Positions 29,045-39,161 of a stretch of 64,000 nucleotides of DNA are shown here, in pieces (position 1 is the first letter of the stretch; each line of letters opens with the position of its first letter). Source of the DNA: an uncultured Pelagibacteraceae bacterium (GTDB taxonomy: Bacteria; Pseudomonadota; Alphaproteobacteria; Pelagibacterales; Pelagibacteraceae); NCBI GenBank assembly GCA_902581605.1, contig CACHPE010000006.1, positions 1-64,000 of the forward strand, given 5' to 3'. A program made the position numbers and the translations under genes. Under the pieces are notes generated by a model that saw only the letters and a program-made list of their open reading frames with translations, did not search any database and was not told the origin of the DNA.

Positions 29045-30066
29045 TGTCAAAACCAATTGTTATATCTGATCCTTTCCCAAGAACACTGGACCTGATTTTT
29101 ACGAAAAAAAAATTAATAGAATTGAAAACAAAATATAAGGTTTTAATAGCACCTGATAAAAAAAAAAGACAATTTTATGAAAACTATATTGATAAGGCTA
29201 CTTTCATTATGGGTCAGCCAGACTTAGATAAAAAAATTTTGTCAAAAGCAAAAAAATTGAAAGCAATAATCAATGTTGAAAGTAATTTTATGAATAATGT
29301 TGATTATGTTTATTGTGCTAAAAAGGGAATCCATGTAATTGCAACTTCCCCGGTGTTTTCAAATCCTGTCGCTGAAATTGCATTAGGAATGACACTTTCT
29401 CTATTAAGGAATATTCATAATGCTCATTTTGATTTTGTAAAAGGTAAAGAAAAATATGGGTTAGAAAGCAATTTAAAAGCATCTTTATTATCAAGAAAAA
29501 AAATTGGATTACTGGGTTTTGGTGATTTAGCTAAATCTTTATATCCAATGTTACTTCCATTTACTAAAGATATAAACGTTTATGACCCATGGTTATCAAA
29601 GAGTAAAATTAAAAGCTTCGGATTTAAACCTGTTAGTTTAAATCAAATGTTTAAAACATGTGAAATTATCTATGTTTTAGCCGCTGTAACAACTAAGAAT
29701 AAAAATTTAGTTAATAAAAATTTAATTAACAAAATGAAACCTAACTCACTATTCATATTGATGAGTCGAGCAGCAGTTGTAAATTTTAAAGATTTAATCG
29801 ATAGAGTTAAAAAGGGAGATATTTATGTAGCTACTGATGTATTTCCTGTGGAACCAGTGAGAAAAAATGACCCAATTAGGAAAGTCAAAAATATTTTGTT
29901 TTCAGCACATAGAGCAGGAGCTTTGACAGAGGCCTTTTATAGTATGGGGGATATTGTTTTAAAGGACATGCATCTAATTTCAAAAAATTTAAAACCAAAA
30001 TTTTGCAAAAAAGCTGAATTGAAAACAGTACGATTATTGGCCTCAAAACCAGTTGCAATTAATTGA
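29044..30066 (+). CDS. 2-hydroxyacid dehydrogenase family (GTG start overlapping previous TAG)
   Basis: IGLLGFGDLAKSLYPM, MSRAAVVNFKDL, FSAHRAGALT. Confidence 0.8.
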   Translation: MSKPIVISDPFPRTLDLIFTKKKLIELKTKYKVLIAPDKKKRQFYENYIDKATFIMGQPDLDKKILSKAKKLKAIINVESNFMNNVDYVYCAKKGIHVIATSPVFSNPVAEIALGMTLSLLRNIHNAHFDFVKGKEKYGLESNLKASLLSRKKIGLLGFGDLAKSLYPMLLPFTKDINVYDPWLSKSKIKSFGFKPVSLNQMFKTCEIIYVLAAVTTKNKNLVNKNLINKMKPNSLFILMSRAAVVNFKDLIDRVKKGDIYVATDVFPVEPVRKNDPIRKVKNILFSAHRAGALTEAFYSMGDIVLKDMHLISKNLKPKFCKKAELKTVRLLASKPVAIN

Positions 30067-30088
30067 TATTTTAATAATTTTATAAATT

Positions 30089-30838
30089 ATGTCGGCAACT
30101 ACCAATCCACTCTTAGAAGCTAAAGGGATAACAAAATATTTTGGAACTATTACTGCATTAGAAAATGTTAACTTAAAAGTTCATGCTGGAGAATGTTTGG
30201 GTGTAGTTGGAGATAACGGAGCAGGAAAATCAACTTTAATGAAAGTTTTGTCTGGACTTTATAAACCAAGTGCAGGTTCTTTATTTTTCCAAGGCAAAGA
30301 AGAAATATTAGAAAGTCCAAGAGACTCTCAAAATTTAGGTTTAGAAATGGTTTATCAAGATCTTGCTTTAGCAGGTAATTTACCTATTGGTGAAAATATT
30401 TTTTTAGGAAGAGAGCCAACAAAAAATTTAGGATTTTTAAAACTATTAGATTTTAGTAAAATTAAAGAGTTAACTAATGCTCATTTAGATAAGTTAAAAA
30501 TAAATGTTAAAAGTGCCGATCAAAAAGTAGAGGAACTTTCAGGTGGTCAAAGACAAGCTGTGGCAATCGCAAGATCAACAGCCTTTAATGCTAAAGTAGT
30601 AATTATGGATGAACCGACTGCAGCATTAGCAATCAAAGAAGTGGGTAAAGTTTTAGATCTTATTAATAGTTTAAAAAAAACAGGTGTTGGAGTAATTGTT
30701 ATAAGTCATAGAATGGATGATATATTTACAGTATGTGACAGAGTGATGGCTTTATTTCAAGGAACTAATTTTGCAGAAGCCAACCTATCAAGTACATCTA
30801 GAGATGAAGTGATTGGGTGGATTATGGGAAAAAAATAA
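30089..30838 (+). CDS. Sugar ABC transporter ATP-binding protein, single-NBD (FrcA type)
   Basis: GDNGAGKSTLMKVLSG, LSGGQRQAVAIARS. Confidence 0.92.
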   Translation: MSATTNPLLEAKGITKYFGTITALENVNLKVHAGECLGVVGDNGAGKSTLMKVLSGLYKPSAGSLFFQGKEEILESPRDSQNLGLEMVYQDLALAGNLPIGENIFLGREPTKNLGFLKLLDFSKIKELTNAHLDKLKINVKSADQKVEELSGGQRQAVAIARSTAFNAKVVIMDEPTAALAIKEVGKVLDLINSLKKTGVGVIVISHRMDDIFTVCDRVMALFQGTNFAEANLSSTSRDEVIGWIMGKK

Positions 30839-30840
30839 AT

Positions 30841-31854
30841 ATGGAAGATAAAGATAAAAAAATTGTAAGTCTTCATTTGAAACTAATGCCATATTTAGAA
30901 AAATATGGAATTCTTCTTTTATTAGTAATTATGATTTTGGTTATGCACATTTTGCAACCAGATGTTTTTTTATCTTGGAGAAATGTAACTAACGTTTTTA
31001 AACAAATATCTTGGCAGTCAATGTTAGCCTTGGGAGTATTTATGGTAATTGTGACTGCTGGGATAGATCTTTCGGTCGGTTCAATCATGATGTTATCATT
31101 AATGATATTGGCTGTTGTTGCTAAAGCTGGAGCGCCTTGGTACATTGTAGTTATTACACCTTTGATTGCAGGGTTTTTATGTGGTCTATTTAATGGCCTA
31201 GGTATTACCTTACTTCGCATGCCACATCCTTTTATAATGACTTTAGGTACTCTTTATATATTTAGAGGAACTGGAAACTTAATTTCTGGCGGAACCCCAA
31301 TAAGTGGTTTTACAGATGAAGTTAGGTACCTCGGTCATGGAAGAATTGATCTTCAATGGTTAGGATTAGAAAAATCGCAATACCTTCCAGTAAGTTTAGT
31401 ATTAATTGCTATTGTATATATAATTTTTTGGATTTTTTTAAATCATAGCAAAACTGGAAAATGGATTTATGCAATCGGAGGAAATCCAAATGCTGCTAGA
31501 GCATCTGGAATAAATGTTAACAAAATTTTAGTTATAGTTTACTCACTATGTGGATTTCTATCAGGTATTGGTGCTTTAATTTTAGCAGGCAGAACTGACT
31601 CAGGTTATCCCAACGCTGGACTTCAATCTGAACTCGATGCGATCGCTGCATGTATAATTGGAGGAGCAAGTTTTTTTGGTGGAAGAGGTACAGTTCTAGG
31701 AGTATTTGCAGGTGTAATGATAATGGGAATTCTGAGAAACGGTCTCAATTTGATGGATGTTAGTTCTTTTTGGCAGCAAGTTTTGATAGGTTCCATAATA
31801 GTTCTTGCAGTTTATGTAGACGTATTAAGAAGAGATTTGGGAACTAGAAAATAA
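30841..31854 (+). CDS. Ribose-type sugar ABC transporter permease (start likely 30841)
   Basis: TAGIDLSVGSIMM, AIGGNPNAARASGI, AACIIGGASFFGGRGTVLG. Confidence 0.92.
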   Translation: MEDKDKKIVSLHLKLMPYLEKYGILLLLVIMILVMHILQPDVFLSWRNVTNVFKQISWQSMLALGVFMVIVTAGIDLSVGSIMMLSLMILAVVAKAGAPWYIVVITPLIAGFLCGLFNGLGITLLRMPHPFIMTLGTLYIFRGTGNLISGGTPISGFTDEVRYLGHGRIDLQWLGLEKSQYLPVSLVLIAIVYIIFWIFLNHSKTGKWIYAIGGNPNAARASGINVNKILVIVYSLCGFLSGIGALILAGRTDSGYPNAGLQSELDAIAACIIGGASFFGGRGTVLGVFAGVMIMGILRNGLNLMDVSSFWQQVLIGSIIVLAVYVDVLRRDLGTRK

Positions 31855-31972
31855 ATTATATATATTTACACGCCTTAGTTGTATTCAAAATTGTCTTAGC
31901 ACACTTATAAATAGTTGAACTCTTCTGAATTTTTTTATTTAATTTAGCTTTAAATAACAATAGGGGAAATAA

Positions 31973-32905
31973 ATGAAAAACTTAACTAGAAAAATTGTTG
32001 TTTTTTTTACAGCAATTTTTTTATCGATCAGTATAGGTTCAGTCTCTTTTGCTGATGGACATGGTAAAAAAATTCTATTCAGTATTAAAGGTCCTGGATC
32101 AGGAAATCCTTTTTGGGCATCTGTAACAAAAGGTGCTGAAGAGGAAGCTAAAAAACTAGGTGTTAAATTAATTTTAATTGCACCTCCACAAGAAGGAGAT
32201 GTTCAGGCACAGATAAATCAAGTAGAGGACCAACTGGCAAAAGGTGTTGATGCTTTAGCGCTCGCACCAGGAGATCCAAATGCTTTTGCTCCGATCGTTG
32301 ATGATGCGATTAAGAGTGGAGTTCCGGTAGTATTTGTTGATACAAAAGGAATAAATGAAGGAGTAACTTTTATTGGAACAAACAACATGAATGGTGCAGA
32401 GTTAGCTGCAAAATTTATATGTGATAAAACTCCTAAAGGTTCAGATGTTGCAATTTTAACTGGTATTGAGTCACAATCTACAGCGTTGTTAAGAAGAGAT
32501 GGTGCAATAAAAGGTTTTAAAAATTGTGGATTGAACATTGTTGCAACTCAAACTGCTGAGTGGGACACTGCGAAAGGTAGATCTGTAACTGAGTCGATTA
32601 TTTTAAAAAATCCAAATATTAAAGCAATATTTGCTTCAAATGATAATATGGGCTTAGGTGCTATGCAGGCTCTTAAAGATGCAGACATGAATGATGTTGT
32701 TGTAGTAGGATTTGATGCTACTCCAGATGCAGCTACAAGTATCTTAAAAGGAGAGATGACAGCAACAATTGCTCAGTTTTCTTATAACATGGGTGCATAT
32801 GGGGTTAAATATGCTCTTGAATTAGCTAATGGTGGAAGTATTGATCCAAATATCGATACAGGAACGCAATTAGTAACAAAAGAAAACGCTAACGATTTTA
32901 AATAA
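31973..32905 (+). CDS. Sugar ABC transporter substrate-binding protein (ribose-binding type)
   Basis: Signal peptide; KGPGSGNPFWASVTKGAEEEAKKLGV. Confidence 0.92.
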   Translation: MKNLTRKIVVFFTAIFLSISIGSVSFADGHGKKILFSIKGPGSGNPFWASVTKGAEEEAKKLGVKLILIAPPQEGDVQAQINQVEDQLAKGVDALALAPGDPNAFAPIVDDAIKSGVPVVFVDTKGINEGVTFIGTNNMNGAELAAKFICDKTPKGSDVAILTGIESQSTALLRRDGAIKGFKNCGLNIVATQTAEWDTAKGRSVTESIILKNPNIKAIFASNDNMGLGAMQALKDADMNDVVVVGFDATPDAATSILKGEMTATIAQFSYNMGAYGVKYALELANGGSIDPNIDTGTQLVTKENANDFK

Positions 32906-32925
32906 TCATTAGATAATAAAATATT

Positions 32926-32960
32926 AAAAAGGGTGGAATTTAATTCCACCCTTTTTTTTT
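32926..32960 (+). terminator. Rho-independent terminator-like hairpin after binding-protein gene
   Basis: AAAAAGGGTGGAATTTAATTCCACCCTTTTTTTTT. Confidence 0.88.
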
Positions 32961-32978
32961 ATGTAATATAATATTTTA

Positions 32979-33440
32979 ATGTTAATAAATATTAATCCAG
33001 TTTTAAGCCCCGAATTATTATTTCATCTAAGATCTATGGGTCATGGAGAAAAATTAATTTTAGCTGATGCGAATTTTCCTGCTAATACTTCAAATGATAA
33101 GGTAATAAGATTAGATGGAGTTGGTATTAAAGAAGCAGCCTCAGCAATTCTCTCAGTTTTTCCTCTTGATAGTTTTATTGTTACGCAAGGTGGATCTCCA
33201 GCTTTGAGAATGGAAGTGGATGATCAACCAGATGAATTAACAGAGACGCATAAGGAATTTATTGATGTCGTTAAAAATGTTTCTGGAGAAAATTGGAAAG
33301 TTGGTTCAATATCTAGACAAAATTTTTATGAAGAAGCAAAAAAAGCATACTGCATAGTTACAACTACAGATGCTAGACCTTTTGGATGTTTTGTTTTGAC
33401 AAAAGGTGTAATTTTACCAGATGGCAAGGTTTGGTCATAA
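32979..33440 (+). CDS. RbsD/FucU family sugar mutarotase
   Basis: LSPELLFHLRSMGHGEKLILADANFPA. Confidence 0.9.
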   Translation: MLININPVLSPELLFHLRSMGHGEKLILADANFPANTSNDKVIRLDGVGIKEAASAILSVFPLDSFIVTQGGSPALRMEVDDQPDELTETHKEFIDVVKNVSGENWKVGSISRQNFYEEAKKAYCIVTTTDARPFGCFVLTKGVILPDGKVWS

Positions 33441-33450
33441 AATTTAACAA

Positions 33451-34362
33451 ATGAAATCTATTTCTATATTAGGAGTTTTTGTAGCAGATTTGTGTTTTAT
33501 TGGAGATAGAATTCCCAGCAAAGGTCAAACAATTTTAGGAAAAAAACATGTAGTAGGTCCAGGTGGAAAAGGATCAAATCAAGCAATTGCAGCTGCTAGA
33601 TTAAATGGAGATGTAAGTTTTATTACCAAAGTTGGTAAAGATAGTCATTCTGAAATGGCATATAATCTTTATAGGGAAGCTGGAGTAAAAACTCATTCAA
33701 TTATTCAGGATGAAAAACTTTTTACAGGAGTTGCTGGTATCATGATCGATAAAGATGGAAACAATGCAATCAATGTTGTTTCTGGAGCGGCTGAACATTT
33801 ATTTGCTGAAGATATAGATAATAAAGTTGAAACAATTAAAAATTCAGAAATATTTTTGACACAAATGGAAACTCCTGATGAAATTACTATTTACGCATTA
33901 AAAAAAGCAAAAGAACATAAATGTATAACTATTTTAAATCCTGCCCCAGCACGTAAAATTGATGAGGATATTTTTAAAATAATAGATTTTTTTACACCCA
34001 ATGAAACAGAAGCTGAATTCTATTTAAATAAAAAAATTGAAACAAGTGAAGATATAAAAAACTCAGCTAATGAGTTGTTAAAAAAGGGTATAAAAAATGT
34101 GATTATTACTTTAGGTGAAAAAGGTATTTATTTCGCAAACGGAAAAGAAAACTTTTTCTTGGAAGCTTATAAACTAAAACAACCTGTAATAGATACCACA
34201 GGAGCAGGAGACGCTTTTAATGGAGCTTTTGCGGTCGGTTTAGCAAATGACCTAGATATAAAAGAGGCTTTATCATTCGCAAATAAAGTTGCAGGTATTT
34301 CAACGACAAGATTAGGTGCTGCTTCATCTATGCCTTTTGCTAAAGAACTAAAAGATAATTAA
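33451..34362 (+). CDS. rbsK: PfkB-family ribokinase
   Basis: GPGGKGSNQAIAAARLNGDVSFITKVGKD, DTTGAGDAFNGAFA. Confidence 0.9.
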   Translation: MKSISILGVFVADLCFIGDRIPSKGQTILGKKHVVGPGGKGSNQAIAAARLNGDVSFITKVGKDSHSEMAYNLYREAGVKTHSIIQDEKLFTGVAGIMIDKDGNNAINVVSGAAEHLFAEDIDNKVETIKNSEIFLTQMETPDEITIYALKKAKEHKCITILNPAPARKIDEDIFKIIDFFTPNETEAEFYLNKKIETSEDIKNSANELLKKGIKNVIITLGEKGIYFANGKENFFLEAYKLKQPVIDTTGAGDAFNGAFAVGLANDLDIKEALSFANKVAGISTTRLGAASSMPFAKELKDN

Positions 34363-34364
34363 AT

Positions 34365-35360
34365 CTAATTCTTTTTATTTTCAGCCATTGATAATGCAAT
34401 TTTAAATGAGTTTAAAATCGGAGCTAGATTAGCCTCATTTTTTCCTGCAATAGCAAATGCTGATCCATGTGCAGTAGTAGTTACTGGTACGGTCAATCCA
34501 CCTTGAACTGTAACTCCTCTATCGAAACCAAATGCTTTAAGACCAGATTGTAACGCGTCATGATACATACCAACCATACAATCATGATTTTTATTTTTAT
34601 AGGCTACGACAAAAGAGGTATCGCATGGCAGTGGCCCATCAACGTTGTAACCAAGTTTTTTTGCTTCCTCAATTGCAGGAATGATTTCGTCTTTTTCTTC
34701 TGTACCAAACTCAGCGTGTGGATTTAGAGCTTGAATAGCAATTCTAGGATTTTTAACACCATTCAACTTCATAACCTCATTTATTAATTTTATAGGCTTC
34801 ATGATATTTTCTTTAGTAATATGTTGAGCAACTTCTTTTATTGGAATATGAGAAGTTACTCTTGCTGTCCAAAAATTATCTATTACATTAAACTCACAAC
34901 AAAAACTATTTACTTCAAGTTTTTCAGCCATTAACTGTAACTCATCTGAATGTTTATTGCCTCCAAGTTTTAAACTTGTCTTATTCATTGGCGCAAAATT
35001 AATTGCATCTATTTTTTTTTCTTTAGCAAGAGTTAAAGCTAAATCTAAAGCTTCCAATACACTTTCGCCAGATTCTTTTGATGGTTCAGATAATTTATAT
35101 TTATGATTTTTTCCTTTAGAAATATCTAATAAAAATCTATTTGATTTATCAAAATTTACTTCATTAAAATTTTCTACAACATTTATATTATGTGAAATTC
35201 CTGTAATACTATTTCCACTTTCAAATACTTGCTTTTCACCAATTATGACGACGTTTGCTTTTTTTGTCATCTCATCATTTAAAAGCTTTGAAATTAACTC
35301 TGGTCCAATCCCAGCTGGATCACCAAGTAGAAGAGCAATGTTAGATTTATTTTCAGTCAT
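34365..35360 (-). CDS. PdxA family 4-hydroxythreonine-4-phosphate dehydrogenase-like (possibly PdxA2)
   Basis: LLLGDPAGIGPELISKLL, ALNPHAEFGTEEKDEIIPAI, MYHDALQSGLKAFGFDRGV. Confidence 0.88.
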   Translation of the reverse strand: MTENKSNIALLLGDPAGIGPELISKLLNDEMTKKANVVIIGEKQVFESGNSITGISHNINVVENFNEVNFDKSNRFLLDISKGKNHKYKLSEPSKESGESVLEALDLALTLAKEKKIDAINFAPMNKTSLKLGGNKHSDELQLMAEKLEVNSFCCEFNVIDNFWTARVTSHIPIKEVAQHITKENIMKPIKLINEVMKLNGVKNPRIAIQALNPHAEFGTEEKDEIIPAIEEAKKLGYNVDGPLPCDTSFVVAYKNKNHDCMVGMYHDALQSGLKAFGFDRGVTVQGGLTVPVTTTAHGSAFAIAGKNEANLAPILNSFKIALSMAENKKN

Positions 35361-35429
35361 TTTTTTCTTTACGTCTTGTAGCAGATTATGTTTAAATTAT
35401 TAAATATAAATTAACTAAAGAGGGAAATA

Positions 35430-36404
35430 ATGAAAAAAAGCTTTAAACTATTTTTAGCAGCTGCTTTTCTAGTAACTGAATTTTTTGTTGTAGCTCTTCC
35501 ATTAATGATCACATCAGCTAAAGCTGATGGTCATCCAATACAAGCAATTACACATGCTGGTTTTGGTGGTGGAACTGACGTTACTACTAGAATGATGTTA
35601 TTAAGAGCAAGAAGAGTCCTTAAGCAAGACATGCAGTTAGTAAACAAAAAAGGTGGTGGTGGAGCAGCATCAATGGATTACATGATGTCTTTACCAGCTG
35701 ATGGAAATCATACTTTAACTTGGACAACAGGTCATGCTGTTTCTATGGCTTTAGGAAAAACTAAAGTCAAGTTAAGTGATATGCAACCACTTGCTAGAGG
35801 AACAGACGACCCTCAGTTATTTGTTGTTAATTGCAAAAACGACATCAAAGATGCTAAAAAATTTATTAGTACTCAAAAATCAAAATCACTAAAATATGGA
35901 ACTACTCATACTGGCGGTATTGACGATGTTAGTGCGATTGCATTTACAAAAAAAGGTGGATTAAAAGATCCAACTATTGTTGCTTACAAAGGTGTTGCTC
36001 CAATTAAAACTAACCTTATCAAAGGAGATATTGATGTAGGTGTTTTAAACTTAGGTGAGGCATTAACTGAAATTAATGAAGGCACGCTTTGTGTTTCAGT
36101 TGTATTAGCAAATAATAGAATGGCAAAAATTGGAGATTCTCCAACAGCAAAAGAATTAGGTATACCTGTTTCTTTATCTACTGTTAGAGGTTTTGTAACT
36201 AAAAAAGGTGCTCCAGCAGACAGAGTAAAACAATTAGAAGCTGGAATGATGAAAGCTATGAGCCACAACTATTACAAAAATTTCTTAACTGAAATTGGTC
36301 TTGATGATACTAGTGTAGTTGGTGCCGACGAGTGGGGTAAGCAAATGGAAGAAATGCTTACAGAAATGACTGCTCAGCTTAAAGCTTTAGGTTACATAAA
36401 CTAA
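35430..36404 (+). CDS. Tripartite tricarboxylate transporter substrate-binding protein (TctC type)
   Basis: Signal peptide; GFGGGTDVTTRMMLLRARRVL; followed by TctB/TctA. Confidence 0.87.
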   Translation: MKKSFKLFLAAAFLVTEFFVVALPLMITSAKADGHPIQAITHAGFGGGTDVTTRMMLLRARRVLKQDMQLVNKKGGGGAASMDYMMSLPADGNHTLTWTTGHAVSMALGKTKVKLSDMQPLARGTDDPQLFVVNCKNDIKDAKKFISTQKSKSLKYGTTHTGGIDDVSAIAFTKKGGLKDPTIVAYKGVAPIKTNLIKGDIDVGVLNLGEALTEINEGTLCVSVVLANNRMAKIGDSPTAKELGIPVSLSTVRGFVTKKGAPADRVKQLEAGMMKAMSHNYYKNFLTEIGLDDTSVVGADEWGKQMEEMLTEMTAQLKALGYIN

Positions 36405-36427
36405 TCTAATCAAAAGTACATTTAGAT

Positions 36428-36934
36428 ATGAAAAATGTACAAAAACAAAAAAGGGCAAACAAAAGTTTGCCCTTTTTTTTTAGAGATGAGTTTAAAGTTT
36501 CTCTTGTAATTATTTTAATATCTATAGCATTATTAATCACAACTTTTACTTTTGACATTGTTCCTCCCATTTTAAATAGAGGAATACAGCCAGCAACATT
36601 TCCAAAAGCACTCTTAGTTTTAATTATAGTAATGACATTGTTAATCTATTATTTAGCAACTAAAAATCCTTGGAAAGTTGAAAAAAAACTTCCAAAATCA
36701 TTCTATTTAACACTTTTAAGCTTTTTGATTTTCTTGGTTATTTCAAAGACTTTAGATTTCTTTCTAGCTATTTCAGTATTATCTATTTTTGTTTCCTATT
36801 GTTGGGGAGAGAAAAGAATATTTTATTTATTACTTGTTGGGATAATTTTTCCTGTGATTGTCTTTATTTTTTTTGAAACAATTTTAGGTTTAAGATTTCC
36901 ACCTGGAATTATAACCAATATTTATTATAGCTAG
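36428..36934 (+). CDS. Tripartite tricarboxylate transporter small membrane subunit (TctB type)
   Basis: 168 aa, 4 TM-like segments, directly before TctA. Confidence 0.8.
   Translation: MKNVQKQKRANKSLPFFFRDEFKVSLVIILISIALLITTFTFDIVPPILNRGIQPATFPKALLVLIIVMTLLIYYLATKNPWKVEKKLPKSFYLTLLSFLIFLVISKTLDFFLAISVLSIFVSYCWGEKRIFYLLLVGIIFPVIVFIFFETILGLRFPPGIITNIYYS
36447..36481 (+). terminator. Terminator-like hairpin with T-tract inside the first codons of the TctB-type gene
   Basis: AAAAAAGGGCAAAC-AAAA-GTTTGCCCTTTTTTTTT, perfect stem. Confidence 0.85.
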
Positions 36935-38407
36935 ATGGACAATTTATTATTAATGATGGCTCCTTTGTTTAGCTCAAAGCTATTGTTAGTTTTATTTTTT
37001 GGAACTTTGTTTGGTTTAATATTAGGTGTTCTACCTGGTTTAGGACCAACAACTGGTGGAGCATTAATTTTACCTTTTACAATGACACTAGATCCATTAT
37101 CAGCAATTGTATTGTTAACCTCTATTTATTGTGCAGGTACTTATGGAGGTGCGATAACTGCAGTTCTAATTAATACACCTGGAACTCCAGCTGCTGCTGC
37201 AACTTGTTTAGACGGGTATCCTTTAGCTCAAAAGGGAGAGGCTGGAAGGGCTTTAGGAATGGCAACTGTTTCTAGTACAGTTGGGGGTATTTTTAGTGTT
37301 ATTATTCTTGTCTTTTTTGCACCTATTCTGGCTCAACTTGCATATGAATTTGGTCAACCAGAATATTTTGCATTAGCTATTTTTGGTTTAACGATGCTTG
37401 CATCAATAGGAGAGGGAAGTCCAATTAAGAATTTAATTGCAGGTGCATTTGGAATTTTAATTTCAACTGTTGGTAAAGATTTCATGACTTCAATTGATCG
37501 GTTTACTTTTGGAATTAATGAATTAACTGAAGGGATTGGTTTTATACCGGTAGTAGTTGGTTTATTTGCTATGAGCGAGATGTTAACTCAATCAACTTTA
37601 ATTAACCAAGTATTTAATAGAATAGCTTTAAAAGCAATAAAACTTCCAAGTAAAGATGATTATAAAAAAACCTGGAAAACAATTTTAAGATCCAGTGGTA
37701 TAGGTTCGTTTATTGGAGTGTTACCTGCTGAAGGTGGAACAGTTGCATCTTTAATTGGATATTCAGAAGCAAAAAGATTTTCAAAAAAACCTGAAGAGTT
37801 TGGAAAAGGTTCTATAGAAGGTATTGCGGGTGCAGAAGCAGCAAATAATGCAGCAACAGGAGGCGCAATGGTCCCAACACTCGCACTTGGAATTCCTGGT
37901 AGTGCAACAACAGCTGTTATCCTAACTGGATTAATTATACATGGTGTTAGACCTGGGCCTGATTTATTCAGAGAACAACCTGATTTTTTATATGGAATAT
38001 TTGGAGCAATGTTAATTGCTAATGTTTTGTTTTTTATATTTGGGTTCTTTGGAGCAAAAATTTTTGCAAGAATAACATTAGTGCCAAATAAAATTTTATG
38101 GCCAATGATTTTTGCAGTTTCAGTTTGTGGAACCTATTCACTAAACCAATCTATAATAGATGTTTGGATAATGCTATTTTTTGGTGTTCTTGGTTTCTTT
38201 ATGAGAAGATTTGGTTTCTCAGTTGTGCCAGTTATCATCGGATTGATTTTAGGTGAATTAGTTGAGGGTACTTTAAGACAATCTCTGGTTATATTTGATG
38301 GAAATTGGTTAATGTTTTTCACAAGACCAATAGCTTTAACGTTCTTTATTTTGTCTTTAATTGCCTTAGCTTTTCCTTTAATAAGATCAAAAAAATTTAA
38401 AAAATAA
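36935..38407 (+). CDS. Tripartite tricarboxylate transporter large membrane subunit (TctA type)
   Basis: GVLPGLGPTTGGALILPFT, INTPGTPAAAATCLDGYPLAQKGEAGRALG. Confidence 0.95.
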   Translation: MDNLLLMMAPLFSSKLLLVLFFGTLFGLILGVLPGLGPTTGGALILPFTMTLDPLSAIVLLTSIYCAGTYGGAITAVLINTPGTPAAAATCLDGYPLAQKGEAGRALGMATVSSTVGGIFSVIILVFFAPILAQLAYEFGQPEYFALAIFGLTMLASIGEGSPIKNLIAGAFGILISTVGKDFMTSIDRFTFGINELTEGIGFIPVVVGLFAMSEMLTQSTLINQVFNRIALKAIKLPSKDDYKKTWKTILRSSGIGSFIGVLPAEGGTVASLIGYSEAKRFSKKPEEFGKGSIEGIAGAEAANNAATGGAMVPTLALGIPGSATTAVILTGLIIHGVRPGPDLFREQPDFLYGIFGAMLIANVLFFIFGFFGAKIFARITLVPNKILWPMIFAVSVCGTYSLNQSIIDVWIMLFFGVLGFFMRRFGFSVVPVIIGLILGELVEGTLRQSLVIFDGNWLMFFTRPIALTFFILSLIALAFPLIRSKKFKK

Positions 38408-38409
38408 AG

Positions 38410-39159
38410 ATGATTAAATATGATTTAAAAAACAGAGTAGCAATTGTAACAGGTGGAGCTCAAGGATTTGGTTTAGCAATCACTGAAAGATTTATTGAGT
38501 CTGGAGCTAAAGTAGTAATTTGGGATATAGACGAAGGTGAAGCTAAAAAAGCCTTAGAAAAAGTAAATTCTAAAAATTTAACTTATCAAATAGTTGATGT
38601 GAGCAACTATAAAACAATAAATTCAAAATTATCTGAAGTTGACAATTCACATGGAAAGATTGATATCTTTATCAACAATGCAGGTGTCGCTGGGATGAAC
38701 ACTACAGTTGCAGAATATCCAATAGAAGAATGGAATAAGGTAATTAACCTAAATTTAAATGCGGTTTTTTACTGTTGCAAAGCAGTTGTTCCATTTATGG
38801 CTAAGAATGACTATGGAAGAATTGTTAATATTGCATCTATTGCGGGTAAAGAAGGAAATCCAAATGCAAGCGCTTACAGTACATCTAAGGCAGGTGTAAT
38901 AGGTTTAACAAAATCTCTAGGTAAAGAGCTTGCGCAAAAAAATATAGCTGTAAATTGTGTAACACCAGCAGCAGCTAAAACCAGGATATTTGATCAAATG
39001 ACAGAAGAACATATTAATTATATGTTATCAAAAATACCTAGAAACAAATTTGCAAAAGTTGAGGAATTAGCCTCATTAGTAACTTGGTTAGCTAGTGAGG
39101 AGAATTCATTTTCAACTGCAGCAGTTTTTGATTTAAGTGGTGGAAGAGCAACATATTAG
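38410..39159 (+). CDS. SDR-family oxidoreductase (FabG-like)
   Basis: VTGGAQGFGLAI, NNAGVAG, YSTSKAGVIGLTKSLGKE. Confidence 0.92.
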   Translation: MIKYDLKNRVAIVTGGAQGFGLAITERFIESGAKVVIWDIDEGEAKKALEKVNSKNLTYQIVDVSNYKTINSKLSEVDNSHGKIDIFINNAGVAGMNTTVAEYPIEEWNKVINLNLNAVFYCCKAVVPFMAKNDYGRIVNIASIAGKEGNPNASAYSTSKAGVIGLTKSLGKELAQKNIAVNCVTPAAAKTRIFDQMTEEHINYMLSKIPRNKFAKVEELASLVTWLASEENSFSTAAVFDLSGGRATY

Positions 39160-39161
39160 TT

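Noticed and set aside
30089-30838. Sugar ABC ATPase with one NBD instead of the fused double NBD of RbsA
   Set aside because: Single-NBD FrcA-type ATPases are already known; the same holds for 42895-43674
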